This document shows positions 9,475 to 17,857 of a DNA stretch of 64,000 bases, one piece after another. Below the pieces are notes generated by a model. That model was not told where the DNA came from. It was given only the letters and a program-made list of their open reading frames with translations, and made no database searches. Every line of letters starts with the position of its first letter. Within the stretch, counting starts at the first letter, position 1. Source of the stretch: Thelonectria olida (lineage: Eukaryota > Ascomycota > Sordariomycetes > Hypocreales > Nectriaceae); the NCBI GenBank assembly GCA_020736575.1, contig JAGPYM010000003.1, positions 2,480,001 to 2,544,000 on the forward strand. Direction: 5' to 3'. The translations under genes were made by a program, and so were the position numbers.

Positions 9475-9567
9475 CTTAAGTACCCATGCCTACCTACATC
9501 CGGGTTTCGATGAGCAACGAAATCGCAGCAAACCCGTCAAGTCATCAACAGCAAGAACATCACCAAG

Positions 9568-9777
9568 ATGTGTAAGAAATACTTAACACCTAAACATTGC
9601 TCTTTTTGCTACCATTTAGTCTATTACAGTGGAAAGTTCAAACTCTGCAGCGAGACGGACCCATGTGGACGACTTAAACAAATCACCAACCCCCCGAGGC
9701 CAACAAGCCCAGAGAAGTGTCGAGTGTGCAATCCTATCGTTCCAGATCCATGCAGCGAATACGTAGACTCTGATTGA
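9568..9777 (+). CDS. Array member F: cysteine-rich microprotein
   Basis: A 69-residue intronless protein with cysteines at 2, 11, 14, 27, 33, 51, 54 and 62. The loop between the fourth and fifth cysteine is shorter than elsewhere (5 residues instead of 9-11). The tail after the last knuckle is acidic and proline-containing, unlike the basic tails of members C and H. Function unknown. A TATA box lies 101 bp upstream. The Met-Cys start and C11/C14 spacing fix the start codon. Confidence 0.75.
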   Translation: MCKKYLTPKHCSFCYHLVYYSGKFKLCSETDPCGRLKQITNPPRPTSPEKCRVCNPIVPDPCSEYVDSD

Positions 9778-10132
9778 ACCCTTGTACACTACTTGGGTGT
9801 TCGCCACATGTTGCTTAGGTGTCTGCGGAACGCATAGCAACAGACGTACAGACAGCGGAGGATAATGGACGGTGGGCGTAACACATGAGTTCTTAGTCAA
9901 CGTTGATTCAGATTGAGAGGTATGTACGCCTTTCGGCAGTGTCTTATGTGACAATGGCTCACGGTCTCTCGATGACTATAAATGTGATCTTCTCTATTGG
10001 TTCTCAGGCATGATTCCAAGAAGAAACTATTCATACCCAACATCAAGCCCAATCTAATCAAAGCGACTTGTTTAATTGCCTACCTACCAAAGAAGCGACA
10101 CACTTATTAGGATCTACCTAGTTGAAGAAAGA
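9778..10132. other. Array spacer F-G
   Basis: No gene seen apart from the TATA-like CTATAAAT (9976-9983) of the next unit. Confidence 0.45.
9976..9983 (+). promoter_or_regulatory. TATA box of array member G
   Basis: CTATAAAT 157 bp before the ATG at 10133. Confidence 0.5.
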
Positions 10133-10318
10133 ATGTGTGATCGCATCACACTACGTCTGCGATGCTCCGAGTACGGCCACCTCACAGGCTTCGGCAGATG
10201 GGTCGACCGGTGTGAGACCGGCAAGGCTACTAGGAGAGATTGTATACGATTAAAGAAATTCATCAAATGCAAGTTGGTGCCAGTTGACGAGTGTCGTGTC
10301 TGCTGTGATGGAGAGTAG
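10133..10318 (+). CDS. Array member G: cysteine-rich microprotein with broken first knuckle
   Basis: A 61-residue intronless protein with cysteines at 2, 11, 27, 37, 46, 54, 57 and 58. The second Cys of the first knuckle (residue 14) is Tyr (TAC), one G-to-A transition from TGC. The surrounding Gly-His after it is kept. Two extra cysteines (46, 58) occur. I chose the start at 10133 rather than the upstream in-frame ATG at 10076 because it gives the array's Met-Cys opening and C11 spacing and lies the usual distance from a TATA box. Function unknown; zinc binding by the first knuckle may be lost or re-routed. Confidence 0.7.
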   Translation: MCDRITLRLRCSEYGHLTGFGRWVDRCETGKATRRDCIRLKKFIKCKLVPVDECRVCCDGE

Positions 10319-10721
10319 CACGGGAGAGAGCTGGTGCTGGAAAGCGTGTGGAAGTAACGTGCGGACAGATGGCTGGGACAAGGCCGTCAAGAAAGCTTCA
10401 AGTTGCCACCTAATGTAATGTAATGTAATGACACTCATGAAAGATGGTCTTTCTTTCAAGGTTTTAGGATATCACATTTATTGGCAATGAACAGATTAAA
10501 CACGAACAACTATATTTCGCTGTTCACAAAGACATCCACAGCCAACATGTTCGTGCTATGATAAAGAGAATCGTTCGTATAGCAAACTGCTTGTGCATAT
10601 AATAGCTACCATAGGTCATCACGACATTCTAGTACGTATGAGGATCGGATGCTTCGACATTGACATTTACAGCCCTACCGAAAAACCCCAATACCCTCAC
10701 CACTGAAATAAGCTTGCAAAT
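10319..10721. other. Array spacer G-H
   Basis: No gene seen. A run of TAATG repeats (about 10413-10430) and a TATA-like CATATAATAG (10596-10605) for the next unit. Confidence 0.45.
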
Positions 10722-10940
10722 ATGTGCAATCGAGTCAAATGGGCCATCTTCTGCTACAGGTGCGAGAAGCTGCTGGGCACTGAGTGGGACGAAACCATCT
10801 ACAGATGTATCCGCGCCCGGGACGATGGCGTGGATTGTCAGCTGAAGACGAGGCACACGGATTCCAAGTGGACTGCTTACAAGGACTGCAAGGCATGCGT
10901 GAAGAAGGAGAAGAAGCGAAGGCAGACTGATTCGGCTTGA
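10722..10940 (+). CDS. Array member H: cysteine-rich microprotein, basic tail
   Basis: A 72-residue intronless protein with cysteines at 2, 11, 14, 29, 39, 56 and 59. The first loop is two residues longer than in most members. The tail after the last knuckle is rich in lysine and arginine (KKEKKRRQ), which resembles a nuclear localisation signal, so a nuclear role is possible (inference). Function unknown. A TATA-like element lies about 126 bp upstream. Confidence 0.75.
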   Translation: MCNRVKWAIFCYRCEKLLGTEWDETIYRCIRARDDGVDCQLKTRHTDSKWTAYKDCKACVKKEKKRRQTDSA

Positions 10941-11129
10941 AAACCATCATGGCCCCTTGTTCGGAGTGATTGTTCAAAACCAAGGTAGTCTTAGCGATTA
11001 ATCTTACAGAACCGTTTGCTCAATTCTCAATTGCTGTAGACTGAATATCTGACAAACAAAGAAATGGAACGATTTGTTACAAGGGCTGCCTTCAAAGACA
11101 TGCTGTGACGAGCACTACTCGGCCTGATG

Positions 11130-11139
11130 CTATTTAAAC
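11130..11139 (+). promoter_or_regulatory. TATA-like element of array member I
   Basis: CTATTTAAAC about 101 bp before the ATG at 11232. Confidence 0.45.
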
Positions 11140-11231
11140 GGTTGCGCTTTTCCTTCGCAACCAAGACATATTTGCACCCTACATACAACATACACCTATT
11201 CCTTCAAACCCGCCAAAGGTCAATTACCAAA

Positions 11232-11441
11232 ATGTGCGACGCCTTCCTCAACATGTATTACTGCGTCTGCGGCAACTTCCTGGGCAAGGAGTCTAAAGAC
11301 GAACGTTGCTACCACGCGATGCAGGTCGGGCGCAATTGTCAAACAAAGGAGAAAAAGGAACGGAAGTTGACAAAGCCCAAGTCGGAGTGTCCCAGATGCC
11401 AGGAAGAAGAGGCGCTCAAAAGACACTTGGACAGTAACTAG
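11232..11441 (+). CDS. Array member I: cysteine-rich microprotein
   Basis: A 69-residue intronless protein with cysteines at 2, 11, 13, 26, 36, 53 and 56. The first knuckle is CxC instead of CxxC: a one-codon deletion that shifts the later cysteines by one. The rest is close to member J just downstream, notably the LTKPKSECPRCQE closing segment. I take the start at 11232 (Met-Cys) although the frame is open further upstream, because the upstream part is the TATA-containing leader. Function unknown. The pair I/J looks like the most recent duplication in the array. Confidence 0.75.
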   Translation: MCDAFLNMYYCVCGNFLGKESKDERCYHAMQVGRNCQTKEKKERKLTKPKSECPRCQEEEALKRHLDSN

Positions 11442-11690
11442 GCAATGAGCCAGTTCTGCTCTGGTGATATAGATGCTGGGTTTTGAGCCAGCTGAATCAC
11501 GAAGCATGTCTAGATAGATTGTGATCAAGAGTACCAGACCTCAATGTTTTCTATTTATTCTCGTATGCTCCCGCCTATTGCACTAACTAACAAATCTAGT
11601 TAAACATTAGTTTCTTCTATCAAGACGGAGTCACACTCTACCTATGCCACCATACCTGTCTTCAAATCTCACCAAAGCCAAGTCGCGAAA

Positions 11691-11903
11691 ATGTGCAAGA
11701 GGTTCAACTTCCTGTACAAGTGCGAGGTCTGCAGCAATGACCTTGGGAGTAGAACCGGAACCGAAAAGTGCTGGGAGGCTCTGAATAAAGGCAAGAAATG
11801 TCGAACGACCGACATAAAAGACAAAATAAGACCGAAGCCTAGCACGGAATGCCCCAGGTGCCAGGAACGAGTGGCCATCGCACGGCGTGGTGACAGGCAG
11901 TGA
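11691..11903 (+). CDS. Array member J: cysteine-rich microprotein
   Basis: A 70-residue intronless protein with the canonical frame, cysteines 2, 11, 14, 27, 37, 54 and 57. The first knuckle is CEVC and the last CPRC. It shares the closing region KPxxxECPRCQE and the middle C-x-x-A-x-x-x-G-x-x-C with member I immediately upstream, pointing to tandem duplication. Basic, no signal peptide. A TATA-like CTATTTAT lies near 11551, 140 bp upstream. Function unknown. Confidence 0.77.
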   Translation: MCKRFNFLYKCEVCSNDLGSRTGTEKCWEALNKGKKCRTTDIKDKIRPKPSTECPRCQERVAIARRGDRQ

Positions 11904-12406
11904 AGCATCCTGCTCGGGCAAAAGCAGTTGTTTTCGAGTTAGTAAAGGAGTTGATGTGATCCAGATCCATTCATGACGCCGCAGTAAGATGAATTCATGG
12001 CCATTATAGTCAATTGAGCACTTTCGTCTATTTGTTGATGCCATGCAATGCTATCCTCCTGCCGACTGCCGCTTAATGGAATATGATGGACAATGAACGT
12101 TCTTGCCCCGTATACAAACGCCATGGAAGATGAATTTATAGTTAAGGAACGAACGCCTTGAAGCGCCTTCCATCCTCCGTCTTCTTCTTGTCGTGTTTCG
12201 CTCCCTCGGCTGTCTTCTTCCCGTCTCAACAACATTGACAGTCTTTCTCGCGATATCTTTGCAGCCATTACCTCACCTCGCCTCCGCTTGGATACCGTCA
12301 CCACCATCATACAATCGTCCAATCATCACATCGAATACAGCACCTCAGTTTCCTCCGAGACATACACCCACTCCGCCAGCAGCCATCCCCAGGGACATCA
12401 CCGACC
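11904..12406. other. Array spacer J-K
   Basis: No separate gene. A TTTATAG element at 12135-12141 is followed by a long pyrimidine-rich leader (about 270 bp) to the next ATG, longer than in other units. Confidence 0.4.
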
Positions 12407-12640
12407 ATGTGTACCCAGCCCGAGATCAGATTCGAGTGCGAGTTCTGCGAACTGGTGGTATGGGCTCAGCTGGGGGCAGTTCGATGGTGCGAAGAAGCCG
12501 TCAAACGAACCGCACCCTGCCCTGCATACGAGTCCAAGATACTTTGGGAGGAAGTTCCTCCGTGGAAGTGCGCGAAATGCCGCCCTAGGATCCAACTTCG
12601 GAAGGTCGGCGAAATTGTTTGCGTCGAATACTATCGTTGA
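12407..12640 (+). CDS. Array member K: cysteine-rich microprotein
   Basis: A 77-residue intronless protein with cysteines at 2, 11, 14, 28, 38, 55 and 58 plus C72 in a longer tail. The middle block W-C-x2-A-x-K-R-x3-P-C and the closing CAKC are shared with member L next door, so K and L appear to be a second recent duplicate pair. An overlapping frame on the same strand (12193-12588) is only leader sequence read in another phase. Function unknown, no targeting signal. Confidence 0.75.
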   Translation: MCTQPEIRFECEFCELVVWAQLGAVRWCEEAVKRTAPCPAYESKILWEEVPPWKCAKCRPRIQLRKVGEIVCVEYYR

Positions 12641-12840
12641 AGCAGTGACATAATGGGTGTCAGAAACAGACGGAGCGTTGTTTTGCAAACGGACAACAGC
12701 GAACTGTAACGTGACTTTGGACGCAACGAATACATGTATCATAGCAGTCTCGTCATGTTCAGGAATCACGGCCACTTGTACGTATCACACAGCCCACAAA
12801 GGTAATCGTGAGCCTTGAGTCACTATGGAATTCTCCAAGC

Positions 12841-12847
12841 ATAAAAG
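12841..12847 (+). promoter_or_regulatory. TATA box of array member L
   Basis: ATAAAAG 143 bp upstream of the ATG at 12984. Confidence 0.45.
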
Positions 12848-12983
12848 TCCTCGAGGTCCGGCCGAACCATGTTTCCCTCCTCCCGTCTTGATTCCCTATG
12901 AACCACCGCGGATCCTCTCACGAGTCACCAAGATCTCTTTTACTTATTCTATATCCACAGCATCCAAAGCATTGCCAGGCAAC

Positions 12984-13172
12984 ATGTGCACTGTATTCAG
13001 GATCATCGTCCGATGCGAAGAATGCAATGAAAAGATCGAGGACTACTGGACAGCCGCCAAGTGGTGCACCAGGGCTTGGAAGAGAGGCCTGCCCTGTGAG
13101 GACCCAGGAGTAGAACCAATCAACGATTGGGAGAATCCGGACAGGTGCCGCAAGTGCAGTGGCCAAGAATGA
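12984..13172 (+). CDS. Array member L: cysteine-rich microprotein
   Basis: A 62-residue intronless protein with cysteines at 2, 11, 14, 28, 38, 55 and 58 and only four residues after the last one. The start at 12984 gives Met-Cys and the standard C11/C14 spacing; an in-frame ATG at 12825 lies before the TATA-like ATAAAAG (12841) and is rejected. It resembles member K in the KWCTRAWKR segment. It is acidic in the loop before the last knuckle. Function unknown. Confidence 0.75.
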   Translation: MCTVFRIIVRCEECNEKIEDYWTAAKWCTRAWKRGLPCEDPGVEPINDWENPDRCRKCSGQE

Positions 13173-13479
13173 TGCATCATCGCCTTGAGTCTTTGTCGCT
13201 TTGAGAGCGGACAGAGGGCAGGAGCCGACGGGAGAACAGAACCCGGCGATGGGACGGATACTATGTTCGACGTCTCAATAGAACTCTAGAAGGAGATTGG
13301 AGTGTATAGGACTGTCTCGCATATGTATTTCCAGACCAGGCCTCCAATCTCGGCCGAACCTCCTCGCATCGTAACCCAATTCCATTCAAGCAACGAGCAA
13401 CGTCCAGGTCAACCCTGTTAAAGCACCCGTCTTCAAACCCGGTGAATACTCCTCTCCACGTCCCACGGCCGCCCATAAG

Positions 13480-13689
13480 ATGTGCTACGTCGCTACCACT
13501 ACGTTCGTTTGTCGGGAGTGCTATGGCCGCATCTGGCGCGAGAGGCGTGAGAAAGAATGCGCAACATCGTACGACCGATGCGGCTTCCCGTGCTGGAACA
13601 AGGTGTGGGACGAGTTCATCGAAGAGGTCGAGGAGGACTCCTGCGATCGTTGCATGGCAATCCCATTGCTTGAAAAAGACGACGCCTAG
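13480..13689 (+). CDS. Array member M: cysteine-rich microprotein
   Basis: The last intact array gene: 69 residues, no intron, cysteines at 2, 11, 14, 27, 34, 38, 55 and 58. The first knuckle is CREC and the closing one CDRC. The loop before the last knuckle is unusually acidic (several Glu/Asp in a row). A weak TATA-like TGTATAGG lies about 175 bp upstream. Function unknown; zinc binding is inferred from the paired knuckles only. Confidence 0.75.
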   Translation: MCYVATTTFVCRECYGRIWRERREKECATSYDRCGFPCWNKVWDEFIEEVEEDSCDRCMAIPLLEKDDA

Positions 13690-15323
13690 GAAGCAGAGAC
13701 CGATTTTGGAGAGGACTTGGGTGCTTACGAGTGAAAGTTCGAGGGGGAAAGGTTGGAGATAGAGACAACGAGTCTAAATACATGTCTTTCTGCTAAACGT
13801 AAACTTTGCCTTGTCAGTTACGAAGCTGCGAAAGGTATCCAATCCAAACCGTTCCATCTCTCCGTAGCAAGATGAATATGTGAACATGTCAGTTCAACGC
13901 TATGAGTCCGCTCGCCCCTGGTTAGTCCATTGGCGAGATGTGCAGGCTCACGAACCGGTGCGAAACCGCGGAGAGAGAAGCGGCAGAGGAGGTAGTTTGA
14001 GTTGTTCATCACGCCAGGAGTGAAGATGAACGATGAAATAGAGTTCGTGCATACAGATTCTATCTATCGCCTTTCACTTACTTCACTGTCGGCTTTTTCG
14101 TCGCTTTAGTCCTCGGTTTCGTAAACAACCACAGACCCTCGTGCAATCTTCTTCATCACTTCTTGTTGAAGCATTCTTTGAGTCGCCATCATCACTTACC
14201 AGGCTCACATGCTCTTCACGGAACCGCCATCATGTGGAAATCCTTGGAGAAATGTGCTGGTCTCTTTCTCGGCCTTACCAACACGTTTACGCCTGCCAGG
14301 CCGAGCACTCCCCGAGTTGACAACGATACGCAACATGATCGACAGCAGGCTCTTCCTCGGGCAGGAGTCCAGAGTTCGCCGGCGCAAGACCAGAGCAAGC
14401 GTGCCGACAAAGGCTTTCAACGCGTCACAACTTACTTCTATGAAGCCTGGACCCCAAGCGGTTGGTGAAGTCGCGAGGCCAAAGTCTCAGTCAGAACAGT
14501 CCGTACCGTGACCGCATGTCACAACTCACCTGTTAATAGACAAGCCATTCACACTACACTCTCATCAAGCTTTGTGATTCAACATGTGTATTAAGCTCCC
14601 CAGACCCATCTAGCTAGAACTCCCTCTACACACCTGTAAATGTAAATTGGTCGTACAGAAACGAAAACTGGGAGACATATTCATTAAGACAAGACTAAGT
14701 AACAAGACAAATATGAAAGGGAGGTACCAAAATCGCACGCCGCACACGCTGTATGCTTGTCCATCCGCTGACGCTTTCTCTCTTCGTTACATTCTTCCCC
14801 CAAGTATAACCTCCAGACTTCAACCAGCAAAAAAACATAAAACAGGGTATTTCAACAAATTCGGTAGCGGCGACAGCGATCAGGCAGCAGCATCAGTGGG
14901 GGAAGATGAAGAATTATGGCGTAAGGCGTGGCATGGTAGAGAATCGAAGACAATTGAGGAGTAGGACTGCTCCGATACGAGGAGGGGGTGTAGGTGAGCC
15001 CTGGAAATCGGGAATCATCCAGCACTGTCGTTCCCGCGTCGTTCTCTGCCATGCATGCTGACACATGCATAGGTACTGTCGGCAGCTGAGAATTTACGCC
15101 CTGGTCGTATCGGCGTTTGAACTTGTATTCGGGTAGACGGCGGGGTTGCGGGGGTCGGGGAGGAAGTTCGGGAGACTCTTGGTTGGTGAGGTATCCAGGT
15201 CTAAATGGGGGAATATCCGGAGAGAAATCCTCGCTATATAACGGAAAGAGGCGTGTCGTGACGTGATGAAGGTTGAGGGAGTTCTATACGGGAAAGGAAG
15301 AGTAGAAGGCCGTTGTTGACTCG
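13690..15323. other. Region between the array and arf6
   Basis: No supported gene. An open frame at 14209-14511 (100 codons) starts with ATG but has neither the cysteine frame nor any resemblance I recognise. At 14584 an ATG-TGT opens a nine-codon frame ended by TAG, after a leader resembling those of the array; this may be the stub of a lost member. The right end is the 3' UTR of the Arf gene on the opposite strand. Confidence 0.4.
14584..14613 (+). pseudogene. Possible stub of an array member
   Basis: Reads MCIKLPRPI then TAG. Further along the same frame a Cys-Lys-Cys occurs at 14635. Only the Met-Cys opening is convincing. Confidence 0.2.
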
Positions 15324-16013
15324 TTACTTCTTGGCAGGAGCGGGAGGTGCCTTGACGTTGTTTGAAAGCCACGCCAGACCCTCGAGAAGACCCTCGCCCG
15401 TCGTGGCGCAACTAGGCACCACATACCAGACCTTGTCCTTCAGCTTGGAGAGCTGGAGTTGTTCGGTGACTTCTTGAGGCGACATGGCTGGAGTAGATAG
15501 GTTAGCATGCCGTTATCACGGGTAGGGAGGGCAATAGGGGCTAAGGAAGTCACGTACCCTCCTTGAGATCTTGCTTGTTAGCAAAGACGAGCAGCAAACT
15601 ATCCCTCATTTCACGGTCGTTGATGATGCGGTGAAGTTCTTGTCGGGCCTCGCTCATGCGGTTTCGGTCGGAAGAGTCAATAACGAAGATCAGACCTTGG
15701 GTACCTGCAGGTCGGGAAGTCAGTCACGGCGCACACTGGGCATCAAGGTCGCGTTGCACGTACCGCTGAAGTAATGCCTCCAGAGAGGACGGATCTTGTC
15801 CTGACCACCGACATCCCAGACGTTGAACTTGACATTCTTGTATGTGACGCTCTCGACGTTGAAGCCGACGGTGGGAATGGTGGTGACGTCCTGGCCGAGT
15901 TTGAGCTTGTAAAGGATGGTGGTCTTTCCGGCGGCGTCGAGACCGAGCATGAGAAGGCGCATTTCCTTGGATCCGAAGATCTTGCCCATCATCTTGGACA
16001 GTTGGCCACCCAT
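15324..16013 (-). CDS. arfB: ADP-ribosylation factor, Arf6 type
   Basis: Small GTPase of membrane traffic, by homology the Arf6/ArfB class acting at the plasma membrane and in endocytosis and polarity. Three exons on the minus strand: 16013-15764, 15704-15558 and 15487-15324, with GTACGT donors, giving 186 residues. The N-terminus [14 protein letters not shown] carries the myristoylation Gly2. P-loop GLDAAGKT (24-31), switch I around IPTVGFNVE (46-54), switch [10 protein letters not shown] (66-73) and NKQD (126-129) are all present. The third exon ends in a short Ala/Pro/Lys tail. It is convergent with the array and diverges from nothing obvious upstream. Confidence 0.93.
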
Positions 16014-17857
16014 GGTTGCGACGTTTGTTGTGTGTTGTTGTATGACTCGCGGGGGAGAAGAAGACGAGAGACGTGATCGTGTCGCGGGTCGGGAGGATGA
16101 TGGGGGATGGAATCGAGATCACGGAAGGCGGAACGGGATTTTGGGGTGAGTTTTGTATTGTTTGGGAAGCAAAGTCGTGCTTTGCGTCTTGTGCGTGGTG
16201 TGATGGGTGGATGGACAGTGAGTGTTTCGTTTCAAGTTGTCTGGTCTGGTCGAGAAGAAAACAGCCAGGTCTGGCGTTAGCGAGCGCTCAGCAGTAGTAG
16301 TGGGCGGCTCAACAACAACGAAGCAATTGCGCGGATTACAAGCAGCACAATACGCGACTTGACTCGCTGACCGTCTCCTTGTGTTGGGGGGAGTATGACA
16401 GTGATCTGGAGCCCCTCTTCCGAGACAGATGGGAAAGGAAGTTACCTTACCTTGGTGGAAGTGACTTGTCGCGCCGCAACAGACAACAGATAAGGTTGGG
16501 GATGGGATTTCGAATCGATTGGGGGAGTTGAATGCGACGATAATGACCACACAAGAATAAAAGGGACCTTCGAATGTGGCTCACTTGTCTCTCTCTGGCC
16601 TGTGTTGCCTCGTGCTTCGGATGCGGGAGGTTTGCGTTGAGTTGCGTTGCGTCTGCGTCTGCGTCTGCGTTGCCCCCGTCAGGGGAAAAAGGGAAAGATT
16701 GATTGAGGGTCCGCGCGGGTCGCTTGCTTGCTTGCTTCTGGGCCTGAACTAGCCCTAACCCGGACTAGCCCAAGACACGGCGCAACGGCCGGAGGGACGA
16801 CTCCAGGGCCCAAAACTCCACTGGGACCTGCAGGTGAAAGATGTACCGCACTTTCAACCCAATGGATCGTGTCGAGTTGGCTGCATCAGGACGAAAAAGA
16901 AAGGGGGGACAACGTGTAGTTGACTAACGGATAAGTGATGTTATTAGAGATGCTACTGTATTATTTCCTCCTTTCCAAACAACTCTCTCCCTCCACATTC
17001 ACTCCATCCATCCAAATTGGTCACTGCGCCCAACTGGAAGTGAAAGCTCTCCCAAGGGGTTCGCTCTAAGGCCCCTGTGTTCAACTATTATAGCACAACC
17101 ATCTATTATAATTTAAACCCTCGCTACCGTCTGCCTAACCTACTGCCTCTCCCGTTCTCCCCGGTCACACTGGTCAACAGGTCATGCACACCGTCACCGT
17201 CGCAAACCACTTTCACTTGCTCAAAAGGCCGATACGCAAGGGTAGCATCCATCATAATTACATAAGATAGGCCTAATTAAGCCTTAATTAGACACATGGC
17301 AGCTGACGTCGAAACAACGGCTGCCCATCCATGTTGGGCCTGCATTCCCGGTCCAATTCCCCCATTCCGTCAACAAAACCATCCATCAGACTAGTATCCC
17401 AACTTACTTGCCTGGGTACGCAAACACACGAGACAGCCTATCGACTTGCTGGGTCCCTCCTACGAACACAGCGGGTAGCGCCAACTTCGTCTTGCTGCCG
17501 TCTTCGTCCTAGCATCGTCATCATCTGGCACGCTTCTCGCGCATATCGTGAGTGAGTATGTTGTAGAAATCAAGTCCCATTCTCTCCAAGCGCCGAGGCT
17601 ACCTATTGATGAATAATACCTACACCCTATCAGGTCTAGTCACAGCCTCTTGAGCACGAGGCTGGGTGCGATTACCCCCAAGATGCTTCCATGCTTGTCC
17701 CTGTCAAAAAGCGTACCGTTTCGCTCAGATATCCCTTTCCGTCATTTCAGTCATCAAAGCCATGTCGACTTATAGCACCTTCAGAACACAATGGCAGGTC
17801 TCGTAGCCAACCGGACTCATCGTTTCCAAAGATAACCCCATCAAACCGCATGCATCA
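16014..17857. other. Intergenic region between arfB and sgf29
   Basis: No gene supported. It contains the arfB promoter side and a GCGTCT microsatellite-like run (16648-16670) followed by GCTT repeats (about 16719-16737). The right part is the 3' UTR of sgf29. Confidence 0.5.
16648..16670. repeat. TGCGTC short tandem repeat
   Basis: Three to four copies of TGCGTC in the upstream region of arfB. Confidence 0.6.

Larger units (their letters stand above)
8561..9567. other. Largest gap of the array
   Basis: No intact gene. Apart from the weak remnant at 9020 and the TATA element near 9467, I see only short CAA repeats (8930-8942) and unremarkable sequence. Confidence 0.4.

Noticed and set aside
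10076..10132. 19-codon N-terminal extension of array member G
   Set aside because: Would break the Met-Cys/C11 rule seen in the other members and uses leader sequence.
14209..14511. 100-codon frame after the array
   Set aside because: Has ATG but lacks the array's cysteine frame and any known motif; kept only as a remark.
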